DNA of 37,944 bases from an uncultured Saprospiraceae bacterium (GTDB lineage Bacteria; Bacteroidota; Bacteroidia; Chitinophagales; Saprospiraceae): NCBI GenBank assembly GCA_938010785.1, contig CALLVC010000465.1, positions 1-37,944 on the forward strand, written 5' to 3'. The notes beneath the pieces were generated by a model that worked only from the letters and a program-made list of their open reading frames with translations, was not told the origin of the DNA and did no database searches. This document shows, one piece after another, positions 7,630 through 15,927 of this stretch. Position numbers and translations under genes: made by a program. Position 1 is the first letter of the stretch. Each line of letters opens with the position of its first letter.

Positions 7630-8811
7630 ATGTTAGAATATCCTGGATTTAATTTTGAAGTAGTAAAAGAAGCATCGGACACTAATGCTCGCTTAGGCTT
7701 ATTGACGACTCCTCATGGGACGATAGAAACGCCTAATTTTATTTTTTGTGCGACCAAAGCAGCAATAAAAGGAGCTGGCCCCGAAGATTTGAGGGCGGCG
7801 AATACCGATATTATTTTGGCCAATACTTATCATCTTTTATTAAGACCTGGCCCTGATTTGATTGAAAAAATGGGTGGTTTACATAAATTTATGAATTGGG
7901 ATGGCCCGATGCTAACGGATAGTGGCGGATTCCAGATTTTTAGTTTGGGACATGGGTCAGTTGCAGAGGAGATAAAAGGAAAAAGAAATTCTGGTTATCA
8001 AAAAAGCCTCAAAAAAATAACGGAACAAGGGGCTACCTTTAAATCTTATATTGATGGAAGTAAAAAAGTCCTTACACCAGAATCAGCGATTGATACTCAG
8101 CGAAAATTAGGGGCTGATATTATTTTAGTGTTGGATGAGTGTACCCCTTTTAATGTAGATAAGAGATACACAGAGAGGTCTATGGAATTGAGTCATCGTT
8201 GGGCTATAAGAAGCTTAGAAGAATTCAAAAGAGGGCATAATGGCAAACAAGGCTTATATGGGATTATCCAAGGAGGTGTTTATGAAGATTTAAGATTGAG
8301 AGCGTCTAATTTTATTTCCGAGCAACCTTTCTTTGGGCATGCCATTGGAGGTTCATTAGGGGCTAATAAAGCGCAGATGTATGAAGTGGTGGAGATGGCT
8401 ATGGCTGGATTGAGAAAAGACAAACCTATTCATTTATTAGGAATTGGTGGCGTACAAGATGTTTGGGAAAATGTAGCAAAAGGTATTGATACTTTTGACT
8501 GTGTCTCGCCGACTCGAATTGCTCGACATGGTTGGGCATTGGTGCGTACAGAAAAGCGATATAGATTGAATCTGATGAATGCGACGCATAGAGAATCTGA
8601 TATTGCGGTTGACCCTGAATGTGATTGCCGAACTTGCCAAAATTATAGTCGAGCTTATATTCATTATTTATTGAAAGCGAAAGAGTTACAAGGGATGCAT
8701 TTGCTGACCGTTCACAACATCCGATTTATGACTCGCTTATTTGAAACGGTTCGTGAGGCAATTAAAAATGATAATTATCTGGAAGCTAAGCGGGCTTGGT
8801 TGCAGGTTTAA
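7630..8811 (+). CDS. tgt: tRNA-guanine transglycosylase, Chlamydia-like type
   Basis: Exchanges the G34 base of GUN-anticodon tRNAs for a 7-deazaguanine. The 393-residue TIM-barrel carries Asp97 in TDSGGFQIFSL, the nucleophile Asp290 in TFDCVSPTRIARHG, and a zinc site at Cys331, Cys333, Cys336 and His362 (CDCRTC...VHN). It departs from usual preQ1-type bacterial enzymes: GHGSVAEEIKG after the DSGGFQ motif, and AIGGSLGANKAQM where most bacteria have GGLSVGEP. As I remember the chlamydial Tgt, which accepts queuine directly, it has very similar segments (YGSVAEEIK, AIGGSLGRN, HLLGIG). With the adjacent transporter and Qng1-like gene I infer that this enzyme inserts queuine. Function as a Tgt is firm; substrate preference is inference. 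Confidence 0.92.
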   Translation: MLEYPGFNFEVVKEASDTNARLGLLTTPHGTIETPNFIFCATKAAIKGAGPEDLRAANTDIILANTYHLLLRPGPDLIEKMGGLHKFMNWDGPMLTDSGGFQIFSLGHGSVAEEIKGKRNSGYQKSLKKITEQGATFKSYIDGSKKVLTPESAIDTQRKLGADIILVLDECTPFNVDKRYTERSMELSHRWAIRSLEEFKRGHNGKQGLYGIIQGGVYEDLRLRASNFISEQPFFGHAIGGSLGANKAQMYEVVEMAMAGLRKDKPIHLLGIGGVQDVWENVAKGIDTFDCVSPTRIARHGWALVRTEKRYRLNLMNATHRESDIAVDPECDCRTCQNYSRAYIHYLLKAKELQGMHLLTVHNIRFMTRLFETVREAIKNDNYLEAKRAWLQV

Positions 8812-8985
8812 TACACTTATTTGTATTTTGTCTCGCCCACTTCGTGGGTTCAACTAGAAGATAACCTTTTTACACCCTACACTTAATTACCTATTGGATG
8901 AAAATTATTCGATATTATTTTCGGCTTTTGTATGGTTATAAACGAAAACTTCCCCAAGTTATAAATACATTCAGTTTTTGACGAA

Positions 8986-9034
8986 TTCATCGTTTCTACC
9001 TGTCGGTAGACAGGCGTCATTTATCATTCATCAT
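8986..9034 (+). repeat. 49-bp dispersed repeat, copy 1
   Basis: This stretch matches 19935-19983 on the opposite strand at 44 of 49 positions. It contains the stem-loop CCTGTC-GGTA-GACAGG and ends in the word CATTTATCATTCATCAT, just before the ATG of the Qng1-like gene. A shorter variant of the tail, TTCATCATTCATCATTTAT, precedes tgt at about 7589-7607. Confidence 0.85.
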
Positions 9035-9038
9035 TTCA

Positions 9039-10001
9039 ATGAATATATTCGAAGACATTCGACATAAAACACGTTTAGTGGCGGAAGCCGCAAAATACGT
9101 AACCATACATTTCGCTAAGCTAGATGCCTACGCTAAAGCTTTACCTATTGAATCCATAAAAAACCCACCTCTCGATGCGGATTGCCATTATCTTGGGCAT
9201 GCCGAACATACCTTATTGTATTTTTTGACTTTAGAAGCTATAAATTTTGGTTCGGGCTATTTTCCGTATTTAAAAAATAGTGTAGAAGGTTCAGGTTATT
9301 TTACCGTAGCAAAAGCATGGAAGACTTACTTTGAACAACATTCACCTGTCTCTGCGGTGGACTTGACCAAATTAACACCCCAAGATTGTTTGACTATTTT
9401 TGGGCAATCCAAAGACAATGCACCCATTGTAGAATTAATGGAACACTTTGCCATTGCTTTAAATCAAGTGGGTGATTTCCTATTAGAAAAATTTGAGGGC
9501 GAGGTGAAACAAATGTTTAAATCCGTCCATCACTCTGCGGAAGGATTGGTTAATTTACTGATACAAATTCCTTGTTTTCAAGATTTTGCAACTTACGGTG
9601 AGTTAAGAGTACCGATTTTGAAACGGCCACAAATTACAGTGGCAGACATTTCCTTAGCATTTAACAATCAAGGATTAGGCTATTTTAAGGACTTAGACCA
9701 ATTAACTATATTTGCCGACAATATGGTCCCACATGTCTTGAGATGTGATGGCATTATCTCCTATGAGGCTTCCTTAGCAAATACTATTGATACGAACCAA
9801 TTAGTTCCAGCAAGTTCTACCGAAGAAGTAGAAATTCGAGCTTGTGCGATTTATGTCGTAGAATTATTGCGCGCTAAATTTCAAGCCGCAGGATACGATT
9901 TCACCTCCGTTGATTTAGACTACCTCCTTTGGAATAGAGGACAAGCTGCTTTCTATGAAACAACCTATCCTATACATCTGACTCGTACTACTTTTTATTA
10001 G
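9039..10001 (+). CDS. Queuosine-salvage nucleosidase, Qng1/DUF2419 family
   Basis: Homologue of the Q-salvage (DUF2419) family, whose eukaryotic member Qng1 (C9orf64) releases queuine from queuosine 5'-monophosphate. The 320-residue soluble protein shows the family pattern: an N-terminal P-x-D-x-x-H-Y segment and TLEAINFGSGYF (about 64-75); VPILKRPQITVADI (191-204); DQLTIFADNMVPHVLRCDG (220-238); TEEVEIRACAIYVVELL (261-277); LDYLLWNRGQ (293-302); and a C-terminal HLTRTTFY resembling the conserved P-x-HRTRTxxY ending. It follows tgt on the same strand, after a 227-base gap. Together with the transporter this implies import of queuine or queuosine derivatives, release of the base and direct insertion into tRNA. 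Whether the substrate is the nucleoside or the 5'-phosphate is not visible. Confidence 0.85.
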   Translation: MNIFEDIRHKTRLVAEAAKYVTIHFAKLDAYAKALPIESIKNPPLDADCHYLGHAEHTLLYFLTLEAINFGSGYFPYLKNSVEGSGYFTVAKAWKTYFEQHSPVSAVDLTKLTPQDCLTIFGQSKDNAPIVELMEHFAIALNQVGDFLLEKFEGEVKQMFKSVHHSAEGLVNLLIQIPCFQDFATYGELRVPILKRPQITVADISLAFNNQGLGYFKDLDQLTIFADNMVPHVLRCDGIISYEASLANTIDTNQLVPASSTEEVEIRACAIYVVELLRAKFQAAGYDFTSVDLDYLLWNRGQAAFYETTYPIHLTRTTFY

Positions 10002-10032
10002 TTAATTCAAGTTGTAGAACGTAAGAAAAACT

Positions 10033-10131
10033 GGTAGTAAAGCCTTTAGGCTTTCCCGTTAACGACCTTTAGGTCGATTTTGTGAAGAGGTCTAAAGACC
10101 TTGGACAGGAAAGCCTGAAGACTTTACTACC
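10033..10131. terminator. Nested cloverleaf palindrome between convergent genes
   Basis: The outer arms at 10033-10056 and 10108-10131 pair at 22 of 24 positions (GGTAGTAAAG...GGCTTTCC with GGAAAGCC...CTTTACTACC). Inside are two more hairpins, GACCT-TT-AGGTC (10064-10075) and AGGTCT-AA-AGACCT (10088-10101), which can also pair with one another. It fills the gap between the Qng1-like gene and the antiporter gene, which converge here, so a bidirectional terminator or mRNA 3'-end stabiliser is the natural role. The nested architecture is richer than a simple terminator. Confidence 0.7.
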
Positions 10132-10160
10132 GATTTGTCCCTTGAATTATTGAAGAAAAA

Positions 10161-11459
10161 CTATTTTACTTCTTCTTCTACAACGACCGCGGGTGCTTCC
10201 CAACGTCGATAGCCAACAGGAGCAATTTCTGCTTTCTTCACCGCTTTACCGCCTCTATTTTTATCATAAATCATTGCAAAAGTCATTATTAAACTGGTTC
10301 CGATAATCGTCCATAGCAAAATACCTGGTTGAAAACCTTCAATTTTAGCACTTTCTGGAATCGCATAATACAATAGAATCGTAATCAAACCTCTTGGTGC
10401 AATGAATAATTGTGGTAAAATATCTTCTCCGATAAAAGCTCTAAGAATAATATAACGAATGGCATAAATTGATAAAATAATCAAACCACTAATCATCGCT
10501 ACTTCTAGGTTGGCTAAAGAAGATAAAACAATCGTAATACCAAAAATTACAAAGAAAAAAGTTCTTACCACAAAAGCAGTTTCCATCGTAATGACGTGTA
10601 AACCTTCGTAGATATGGTGCGCTTCTTTGTAGTTTAAATATTTCTTTAATGGCCCAAAAAAGAACAATTTCATGTTCGCTATCAATAAGCCAAAAATCAA
10701 AATCATCAATAAAGAGGAAAGATGTATTTGTTTTCCTAAAGAATAGAATAATAAAAGCACTGCTATTAATAAAAACAGCTTAACGTGGCTTTTTATCTTT
10801 TGAAATATTAAGACGATTAAATAACTAATTATCAGTGAAACAACAACCGTTAAAACAATATTCATCAAAAAACCTGCTGTCCCACCTGTCCCTTCTGCGG
10901 CTTCTAATTGTCCTGATAAAAAATAGAATAACATGATTCCCATAATGTCAGAAAAAGTACTTTCATAAATATGAAATTCTTTTTTATCTGAACGTAAATC
11001 TCCAACACTTGGAATAATAATCGCACTCGATAAAATCGACAGTGTCGTCGCATACAACCAAGCTGAAACGCTCGTCATACCGGGTACAAAGTACTGTAGA
11101 ATCATTGCCGCTGCCCAAGTCGATGCAATTAAACCGATAAAGGCTATCAACATAGATTTGGCAATGGGCACTAACTTTTCCCGCTTCAATTCCAGCTCTA
11201 ATGCCGCCTCTAATACAATCATAATCAAACCCACTGTACCTAAAATGGGCAAAATAGAATCAAAATCAAATCCTCCTAACTTGTCTGCTAAGGCAATATT
11301 CGCCACTATTCCCAATATAATGAGCATCAAAACAGACGGAATACTGGTCTTTTTTGCCAATTCTCCAAAAACGAAGGAAATAATAATTACTGCTGATGCC
11401 GCAATAATTAAGGTGTAGGTAGAACCAGCTCCGAGTAAAAATGGTAAGGTTGAAAACAT
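10161..11459 (-). CDS. Cation/proton antiporter (CPA superfamily)
   Basis: Inner-membrane Na+ or K+/H+ exchanger of the Na_H_Exchanger family, 432 residues with about 11-13 hydrophobic helices. The core shows STLSILSSAIIIPSVG-like TM4 (about 138-153) and the ion-site helix YESTFSDIMGIMLFYF (165-180). CPA1 proteins usually have ExxxND here; this one has ESTFSD, keeping Glu166 and the carboxylate Asp171 but replacing Asn with Ser170. LFIAPRGLITILLYYAIP is the usual basic late helix. There is no C-terminal TrkA or Usp domain, only a short charged tail. It is the last gene of a three-gene operon, 42 bases after the MscS-like gene, suggesting that ion exchange is controlled by the two upstream products. 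The exact ion is unknown. Confidence 0.85.
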   Translation of the reverse strand: MFSTLPFLLGAGSTYTLIIAASAVIIISFVFGELAKKTSIPSVLMLIILGIVANIALADKLGGFDFDSILPILGTVGLIMIVLEAALELELKREKLVPIAKSMLIAFIGLIASTWAAAMILQYFVPGMTSVSAWLYATTLSILSSAIIIPSVGDLRSDKKEFHIYESTFSDIMGIMLFYFLSGQLEAAEGTGGTAGFLMNIVLTVVVSLIISYLIVLIFQKIKSHVKLFLLIAVLLLFYSLGKQIHLSSLLMILIFGLLIANMKLFFFGPLKKYLNYKEAHHIYEGLHVITMETAFVVRTFFFVIFGITIVLSSLANLEVAMISGLIILSIYAIRYIILRAFIGEDILPQLFIAPRGLITILLYYAIPESAKIEGFQPGILLWTIIGTSLIMTFAMIYDKNRGGKAVKKAEIAPVGYRRWEAPAVVVEEEVK

Positions 11460-11501
11460 AATTATTTGTCTACTTGAATAATTTTAATAACTAATGACTA
11501 A

Positions 11502-12305
11502 TTATATAGCTCCTAATTTACAATTATACCCCCACTCTTTGATGAGTGCAATTAATTCATGTAAATGACTTTCTTCTTTTATTAGCACTTTAGCTTCTAA
11601 TTGATTTTCTTGGTTATCATCTTGAAAAATTTCAGGTTTATGATGCCAATCTACGTAGGGTGCCGTCGCAAATAAATCCAATAAGTGGACCTTATGGTTG
11701 GACACATTGTTTAGATTTTCTTTTGGCGTCAATTCTAAATGATAAAAACCACCAATCTCTTCTCCAGAAACTATAGTATAGCCGTTTTTAACTAATTGAT
11801 TATAACTTAAATGGTGCACTCCTTCACTTGTTTGCAGGTGTAATTTCACACGGTCCATTTTTGATACCACTCCCTGCAAATCAGCCGTCCGAAGTTCTAT
11901 TCCTTCTGTTATCGCATTATCAAAGTTCACCCATCTTCCATTAATATAACTTCTTAAATAGGTCCAACTCCCTACTACTATAAATCCAATAATTAATCCA
12001 TGCAATAGTGGATTAATCCAAATAAAAACGCCTGCAAGCGTCACAATAGCTATCAGTTCAAATACAACAAATATTTGTCTAAATAGCTCTCTAAATCGAT
12101 TCTGATAGCGTCCAGAAAAAGAACTATGCTTGGTCAGCTGTTGGATTTCAAAAAGAATAAAGTATAGGACTGCTAGCCCAAGCGCCACTAAGAAGAATTC
12201 GCCCCAACTTATATTTATTAGTTGGTCCATAATTCCTTCGCTATGCTCCACTTTATCTGTCTGTTCCAGCACAACTGAACTTTCCGTTGTATCTTTATTT
12301 TCCAT
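11502..12305 (-). CDS. Membrane protein with MscS-like beta domain
   Basis: 267-residue protein with an acidic N-terminus, a first hydrophobic helix (about 34-52), a basic amphipathic link, two more helices (about 78-96 and 98-117), and then a soluble domain. The segment INPLLHGLIIGFIVVG...GIELRTADLQGVVSKMDRVKLHLQTSEGVHHLSYNQLV has the layout of an MscS pore helix and beta domain (G-x-V, strand, T-x-x-G, then a PN-like turn). The usual glycine/alanine-rich pore helix is weakly conserved, so a conventional channel is doubtful. It starts seven bases after the ATPase stop and is co-transcribed with it and the antiporter. I propose it as the membrane receptor or regulatory partner; the function is unknown. 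Confidence 0.75.
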   Translation of the reverse strand: MENKDTTESSVVLEQTDKVEHSEGIMDQLINISWGEFFLVALGLAVLYFILFEIQQLTKHSSFSGRYQNRFRELFRQIFVVFELIAIVTLAGVFIWINPLLHGLIIGFIVVGSWTYLRSYINGRWVNFDNAITEGIELRTADLQGVVSKMDRVKLHLQTSEGVHHLSYNQLVKNGYTIVSGEEIGGFYHLELTPKENLNNVSNHKVHLLDLFATAPYVDWHHKPEIFQDDNQENQLEAKVLIKEESHLHELIALIKEWGYNCKLGAI

Positions 12306-12312
12306 TATTTCT

Positions 12313-14715
12313 TTATTTTAAAGCTTCTCGATGATATTTCAGATAACCTTTATCTTCTAATAAATGTCCTAATTCATTAACCAAGGTCTCATTGATTTCT
12401 AACCAGCCATCCAACTGACGCCGTAATAAACCTATCCCTAATAAACGTTGTGAAATCGGAGCATATTTTTCCGTAAAGGCGGGACCAAATAACCTTCTCA
12501 GTCGATATTCATTTGTCCGTTTTTCCATCATGATAGCGGATAATAAAATGGCTGAATCTGGAGTTAAAAAATCAGGCAAACCAAAATTAACCCCTCCATT
12601 ATGGAGTACATTTTCCTCATCTACCCGCTGAGTGGCACAAGACCATCTATTTAATGCTTCTCCAATATTACCCCCTGAAACTTTATAAATCTTGTCAATC
12701 TTCTTTTGGAATTCATGTCCCGATAAAGCTTCTCCATCTTTATTCAGTAATTTTTTATGGGTCGCACCATGTCGAATCATAATGGCTTCTCGAATTTCGG
12801 CTAAAGACATTTTATCCACATTGATTTCTGCTTGAAATACCTTGCTTGTATCGTGGAACAAATTTAAGTGGGTATTCAACCAATTACTCATGGATACTAA
12901 AAAGAATAATCGGTTGGCATTATTATCAATAAATTTTCGCAAGGTGCGTACGTTCTGACTCAATGGCATGTCTCTGTCCCACCACAATTCCATGTCATCA
13001 ATCCAAATCATTGGTGGTCTTTTGGGCGCATATTTTTTTATAAATGCCAAAGCTGGTTCTAAATCAAAACCCGTCGTCATTCGTCTACCATTCAAATTTA
13101 TTAGGCTGTTCGGCGCTAATCGAATCGTATTATTATCAAAAAATTGATTGGCAATTAACTCCCCTAAAATCGTTTTACCTGAAAATCTTTCCCCTGTTAT
13201 CACTACTGCGCCTCTATAACCATCTCTCCAATTGTCTATCAGGTTTTTAGCATGAGCTAATTCTTGCTCTCGGCCTACTGCAAATGATTCTCCTATAAAT
13301 CCTTTAGTCAAAAAGATACTAGCATAGTTACTATTATTCAATTCCCCTGTTCTGCTTTGTATCAACCGAACAATTTTTTCAGAATCGCTTAGTGCATCTT
13401 CTCTCGCTACTGTTTTTCGAAGGTCCTGAATTCTTTTCCATTGTTGATTGAATAAATTACCTACTCGATTTTGGATTTTATTTTGTCCTTTTTTAAACTG
13501 ATTGAGTGTCGCTGCTTGAATTGGAATGGGCAAAAATGCTCGTTCGGTGTCGTATATTTCTGAGACGTTAAAGTCTTTCGCTAATCTTTCGTGAATAAGC
13601 GCTCTTAATTCCGCAATACTGGTTTCCGCCTGTGCCGCAACCCTATAAAATACATTTAAAGGCTGGCTAATCGTTGCCTTATCCAAATCGACTTTCTTTC
13701 CTTCTTTTTCCTCTGCGTCTAATAAAATTGCCCGATTTTTAATATTAATCAAAGCCATTTTTAAGCCGTTATGGGTATTTTCGGTCAACTCCCATATTTC
13801 ATATAAAATAGGCAGAATCTCCGCATCCAACCATTGCTTCGTACTTCGCTTAAAGGTCAAATCTTTTATCTCTACCATTCCCCCATCTACTCCGACAGGC
13901 ATTTCTCCTTTTACGACAATATCATTAATACGGTGTTCTAAATTTGTCGTAAAACTATTAAAGTGATTGGGTAGGCTGATTCCTGCTTCTAAGTCTTCTA
14001 GATGTTTAACTATCTGTCCTAATCTAGGCAAATTATCATTTTCAATATCTGCTATAGTTTGGTCGGCTATTTGTTTAACTCCTTTTATTTCATCTGCACA
14101 GAACTTTTCCGTTTGGCGTACTAAATCTTCAATCTCATTAAAATTAGCCGCTACATTTAACAAAACTCGATAATCTTTTTGCAGTACTTGGCATTGCTCC
14201 CCCATCTCGACTAGCTGCTTTTTATAGACTGGCCAAGGATTTTGCTGCAACTGCCATTGTTTGATATGTTTTGTACGTTCTTTTTCTAAAACATTTAACC
14301 CTCTTTCGACATCTCCTTTAAAATCATAAATCGCCTTTTCGAGCGATTCCTGAGATTGTAAATTTAATGCTCGCAATGCCGTAGCAGATGTTAGTCGGTC
14401 AATTTTAATGATTTGACCTTTCTGCTGTTGGAACAAAATATCTCGCCACAAAATCATAAACTCCTTCGCTAAGTTCGTCCATTCAAAACATACCCAATTG
14501 TATGCGAAACGTTGCTTTTCGGTTAACTCCGCTTCATTGTTCATCAATTCTTGATGACAATAATCTCCTATCGATACCAAAGCTGCGCTTATATTCGTGG
14601 CTTCACTAGCCATTGTCTCCAAATTAATAGGCAAGTTTTTTGCTTCCCATGTTTTCTTAATGCTTTGGGCTGTAACCGTTTCAAAATTCGTCAATAAGTC
14701 TTGTAACTGATTCAT
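12313..14715 (-). CDS. 800-residue AAA+/STAND-like ATPase, unknown function
   Basis: Large cytoplasmic ATPase of an unrecognised family. Residues 1-470 are helical and charged, with coiled-coil-like stretches and no domain I can name. The NTPase module begins at GREQEL (481-486) and has Walker A GERFSGKT (508-515), Walker B MIWIDD (569-574), a sensor-1-like Asn in LVSMSN (611) and a sensor-2-like GGNIGEALNRW (681-691). The remainder resembles a winged-helix lid (RLLGIGLLRRQLDGWLEI). The order GREx, Walker A, WIDD, winged helix is that of ORC/STAND switch ATPases. No signal peptide or membrane helix is seen. It heads an operon with the MscS-like and antiporter genes, implying nucleotide-driven control of a membrane ion exchanger. 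A stress-sensing or defence role are both possible. Confidence 0.8.
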   Translation of the reverse strand: MNQLQDLLTNFETVTAQSIKKTWEAKNLPINLETMASEATNISAALVSIGDYCHQELMNNEAELTEKQRFAYNWVCFEWTNLAKEFMILWRDILFQQQKGQIIKIDRLTSATALRALNLQSQESLEKAIYDFKGDVERGLNVLEKERTKHIKQWQLQQNPWPVYKKQLVEMGEQCQVLQKDYRVLLNVAANFNEIEDLVRQTEKFCADEIKGVKQIADQTIADIENDNLPRLGQIVKHLEDLEAGISLPNHFNSFTTNLEHRINDIVVKGEMPVGVDGGMVEIKDLTFKRSTKQWLDAEILPILYEIWELTENTHNGLKMALINIKNRAILLDAEEKEGKKVDLDKATISQPLNVFYRVAAQAETSIAELRALIHERLAKDFNVSEIYDTERAFLPIPIQAATLNQFKKGQNKIQNRVGNLFNQQWKRIQDLRKTVAREDALSDSEKIVRLIQSRTGELNNSNYASIFLTKGFIGESFAVGREQELAHAKNLIDNWRDGYRGAVVITGERFSGKTILGELIANQFFDNNTIRLAPNSLINLNGRRMTTGFDLEPALAFIKKYAPKRPPMIWIDDMELWWDRDMPLSQNVRTLRKFIDNNANRLFFLVSMSNWLNTHLNLFHDTSKVFQAEINVDKMSLAEIREAIMIRHGATHKKLLNKDGEALSGHEFQKKIDKIYKVSGGNIGEALNRWSCATQRVDEENVLHNGGVNFGLPDFLTPDSAILLSAIMMEKRTNEYRLRRLFGPAFTEKYAPISQRLLGIGLLRRQLDGWLEINETLVNELGHLLEDKGYLKYHREALK

Positions 14716-14720
14716 TTATT

Positions 14721-14742
14721 TGAGTTGCGAGTTGCGAGTTAT
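14721..14742 (-). repeat. AACTCGC tandem word before the ATPase start
   Basis: In the sense of the ATPase gene this reads AACTCGCAACTCGCAACTC, seven-base units repeated, ending six bases before the ATG. It is another C/A-rich word directly upstream of a start codon. Confidence 0.7.
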
Positions 14743-14917
14743 TAATTGTATGTATGTAGGGACAGCAATTTGATGACTAAATTTTAATCTCGGATAATCC
14801 GCTGTGATAAAGTCAAATTAATTACAATACTTTTCTTTCTGCTCCGTAAGAAAATGCCTAAAATTAAATGTACCACGTAATTTCTCCGAAAACGATAAAT
14901 TTTGGTGCTAAAATAAG

Positions 14918-14925
14918 CAAAACTA
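14918..14925 (-). promoter_or_regulatory. -7 box TAGTTTTG for the ATPase operon
   Basis: TAGTTTTG followed by C on the minus strand matches TAnnTTTG. It would give a leader of about 195 bases before the ATPase ATG. No clear -33 element is visible, so this is tentative. Confidence 0.35.
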
Positions 14926-15029
14926 TGATTTTTTAGATAAAGACTTAATTTTATCAAATAGTCACGGAAATTTAGCTGCTTTTTTTCTACTTATTCTATG
15001 TTTTTGAGACCATCTTGTTGCATGTTTTT

Positions 15030-15037
15030 TACATTTG
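15030..15037 (+). promoter_or_regulatory. -7 box TACATTTG for the SDR gene
   Basis: This is an exact TAnnTTTG match about 70 bases before the SDR start, with TTG-containing sequence (CATCTTGTTG) upstream. Confidence 0.4.
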
Positions 15038-15107
15038 TAGCTTTGTTTCTCAGATTCCCCTTCCTGATTTCTATTTTTAGTGTGCTGATAATTTTTAATC
15101 TATCATT

Positions 15108-15893
15108 ATGAAGCAGTTATTTAGTTTAAAAGATAAAGTTGCCATCGTTACTGGTGGCGGAAAAGGTATTGGAGAAAGTATCTGTAAAATTTTTGCCCAA
15201 CAAGGAGCTATTGTTCATATTTTAGATATTGACAAAGACAACGGCATTCGAGTCAGTATGCAAATTAGAAATGCGAAAGGCAAAGCTATTTTTCACCATA
15301 TTGACTTGACCAAACATAAAAAATTAGGCAAGCTTTTTAAAGAAATTTATAAAAAAGAAGAAAGTCTAGATATTTTGGTGAATAATGCGGGCATTATGCG
15401 CTCCGGAAATGTAGAAAAAACGACGCCCAAAGATTTAGATAAACTTTATACCGTCAATGTCAAAAGTGTATACAGTTGTTTGCATTATGGTGTAAAATAT
15501 ATGAAAAAATCTGGCGGAGGATCTATCGTCAATCTTGCCTCTATTGCTTCGGTCATTGGTTTGTCCAATAGATTTGCTTATTCGGCTACCAAAGGGGCCA
15601 TTTATACCATGACTTTCTCCATCGCTAAAGATTATATCCAACACCGCATCCGTTGTAATGCAGTTGGTCCTGCAAGAGTTCACACCCCTTTTATAGATGG
15701 TTATTTGGAAAAATATTATCCCAGGCAAGAAAAAGAAATATTTGAATTGATTTCTAAGAATCAACCTATCGGACGAATGGGACGACCCGATGAAGTAGCA
15801 CAGTTGATTACTTATCTATGTTCTGATGAAGCGGGTTTTGTAACGGGTAGTTTTTATCCGATTGATGGTGGGGCTTTGACGTTGAATGCTTAG
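15108..15893 (+). CDS. Short-chain dehydrogenase/reductase (classical SDR)
   Basis: 261-residue NAD(P)-dependent oxidoreductase. The cofactor motif TGGGKGIG is at 15-22, with Asp40 after the second strand suggesting NAD preference. NNAG is at 92-95, and the catalytic tetrad is Asn117, Ser145, Tyr158 and Lys162 (YSATK). The tail QPIGRMGRPDEVAQLITYLCSDEAGFVTGSFYPIDGG is the standard SDR C-terminus. The PARVHTPFIDGYLEKYYP insertion resembles sugar-acid or hydroxybutyrate dehydrogenases, but substrate cannot be assigned. The gene is monocistronic and converges with an AraC-family gene 34 bases away. Confidence 0.9.
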   Translation: MKQLFSLKDKVAIVTGGGKGIGESICKIFAQQGAIVHILDIDKDNGIRVSMQIRNAKGKAIFHHIDLTKHKKLGKLFKEIYKKEESLDILVNNAGIMRSGNVEKTTPKDLDKLYTVNVKSVYSCLHYGVKYMKKSGGGSIVNLASIASVIGLSNRFAYSATKGAIYTMTFSIAKDYIQHRIRCNAVGPARVHTPFIDGYLEKYYPRQEKEIFELISKNQPIGRMGRPDEVAQLITYLCSDEAGFVTGSFYPIDGGALTLNA

Positions 15894-15927
15894 AGGTGGG
15901 ACAGACAAAATGCTCCATTCTGAACAC

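Larger units (their letters stand above)
14716..15107. other. Divergent gap between ATPase operon and SDR gene
   Basis: This 392-base region has no supportable gene. It holds the ATPase-operon and SDR promoters (listed) and a tandem word at 14721-14742. Between them the sequence is AT-rich and otherwise plain. Confidence 0.55.
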
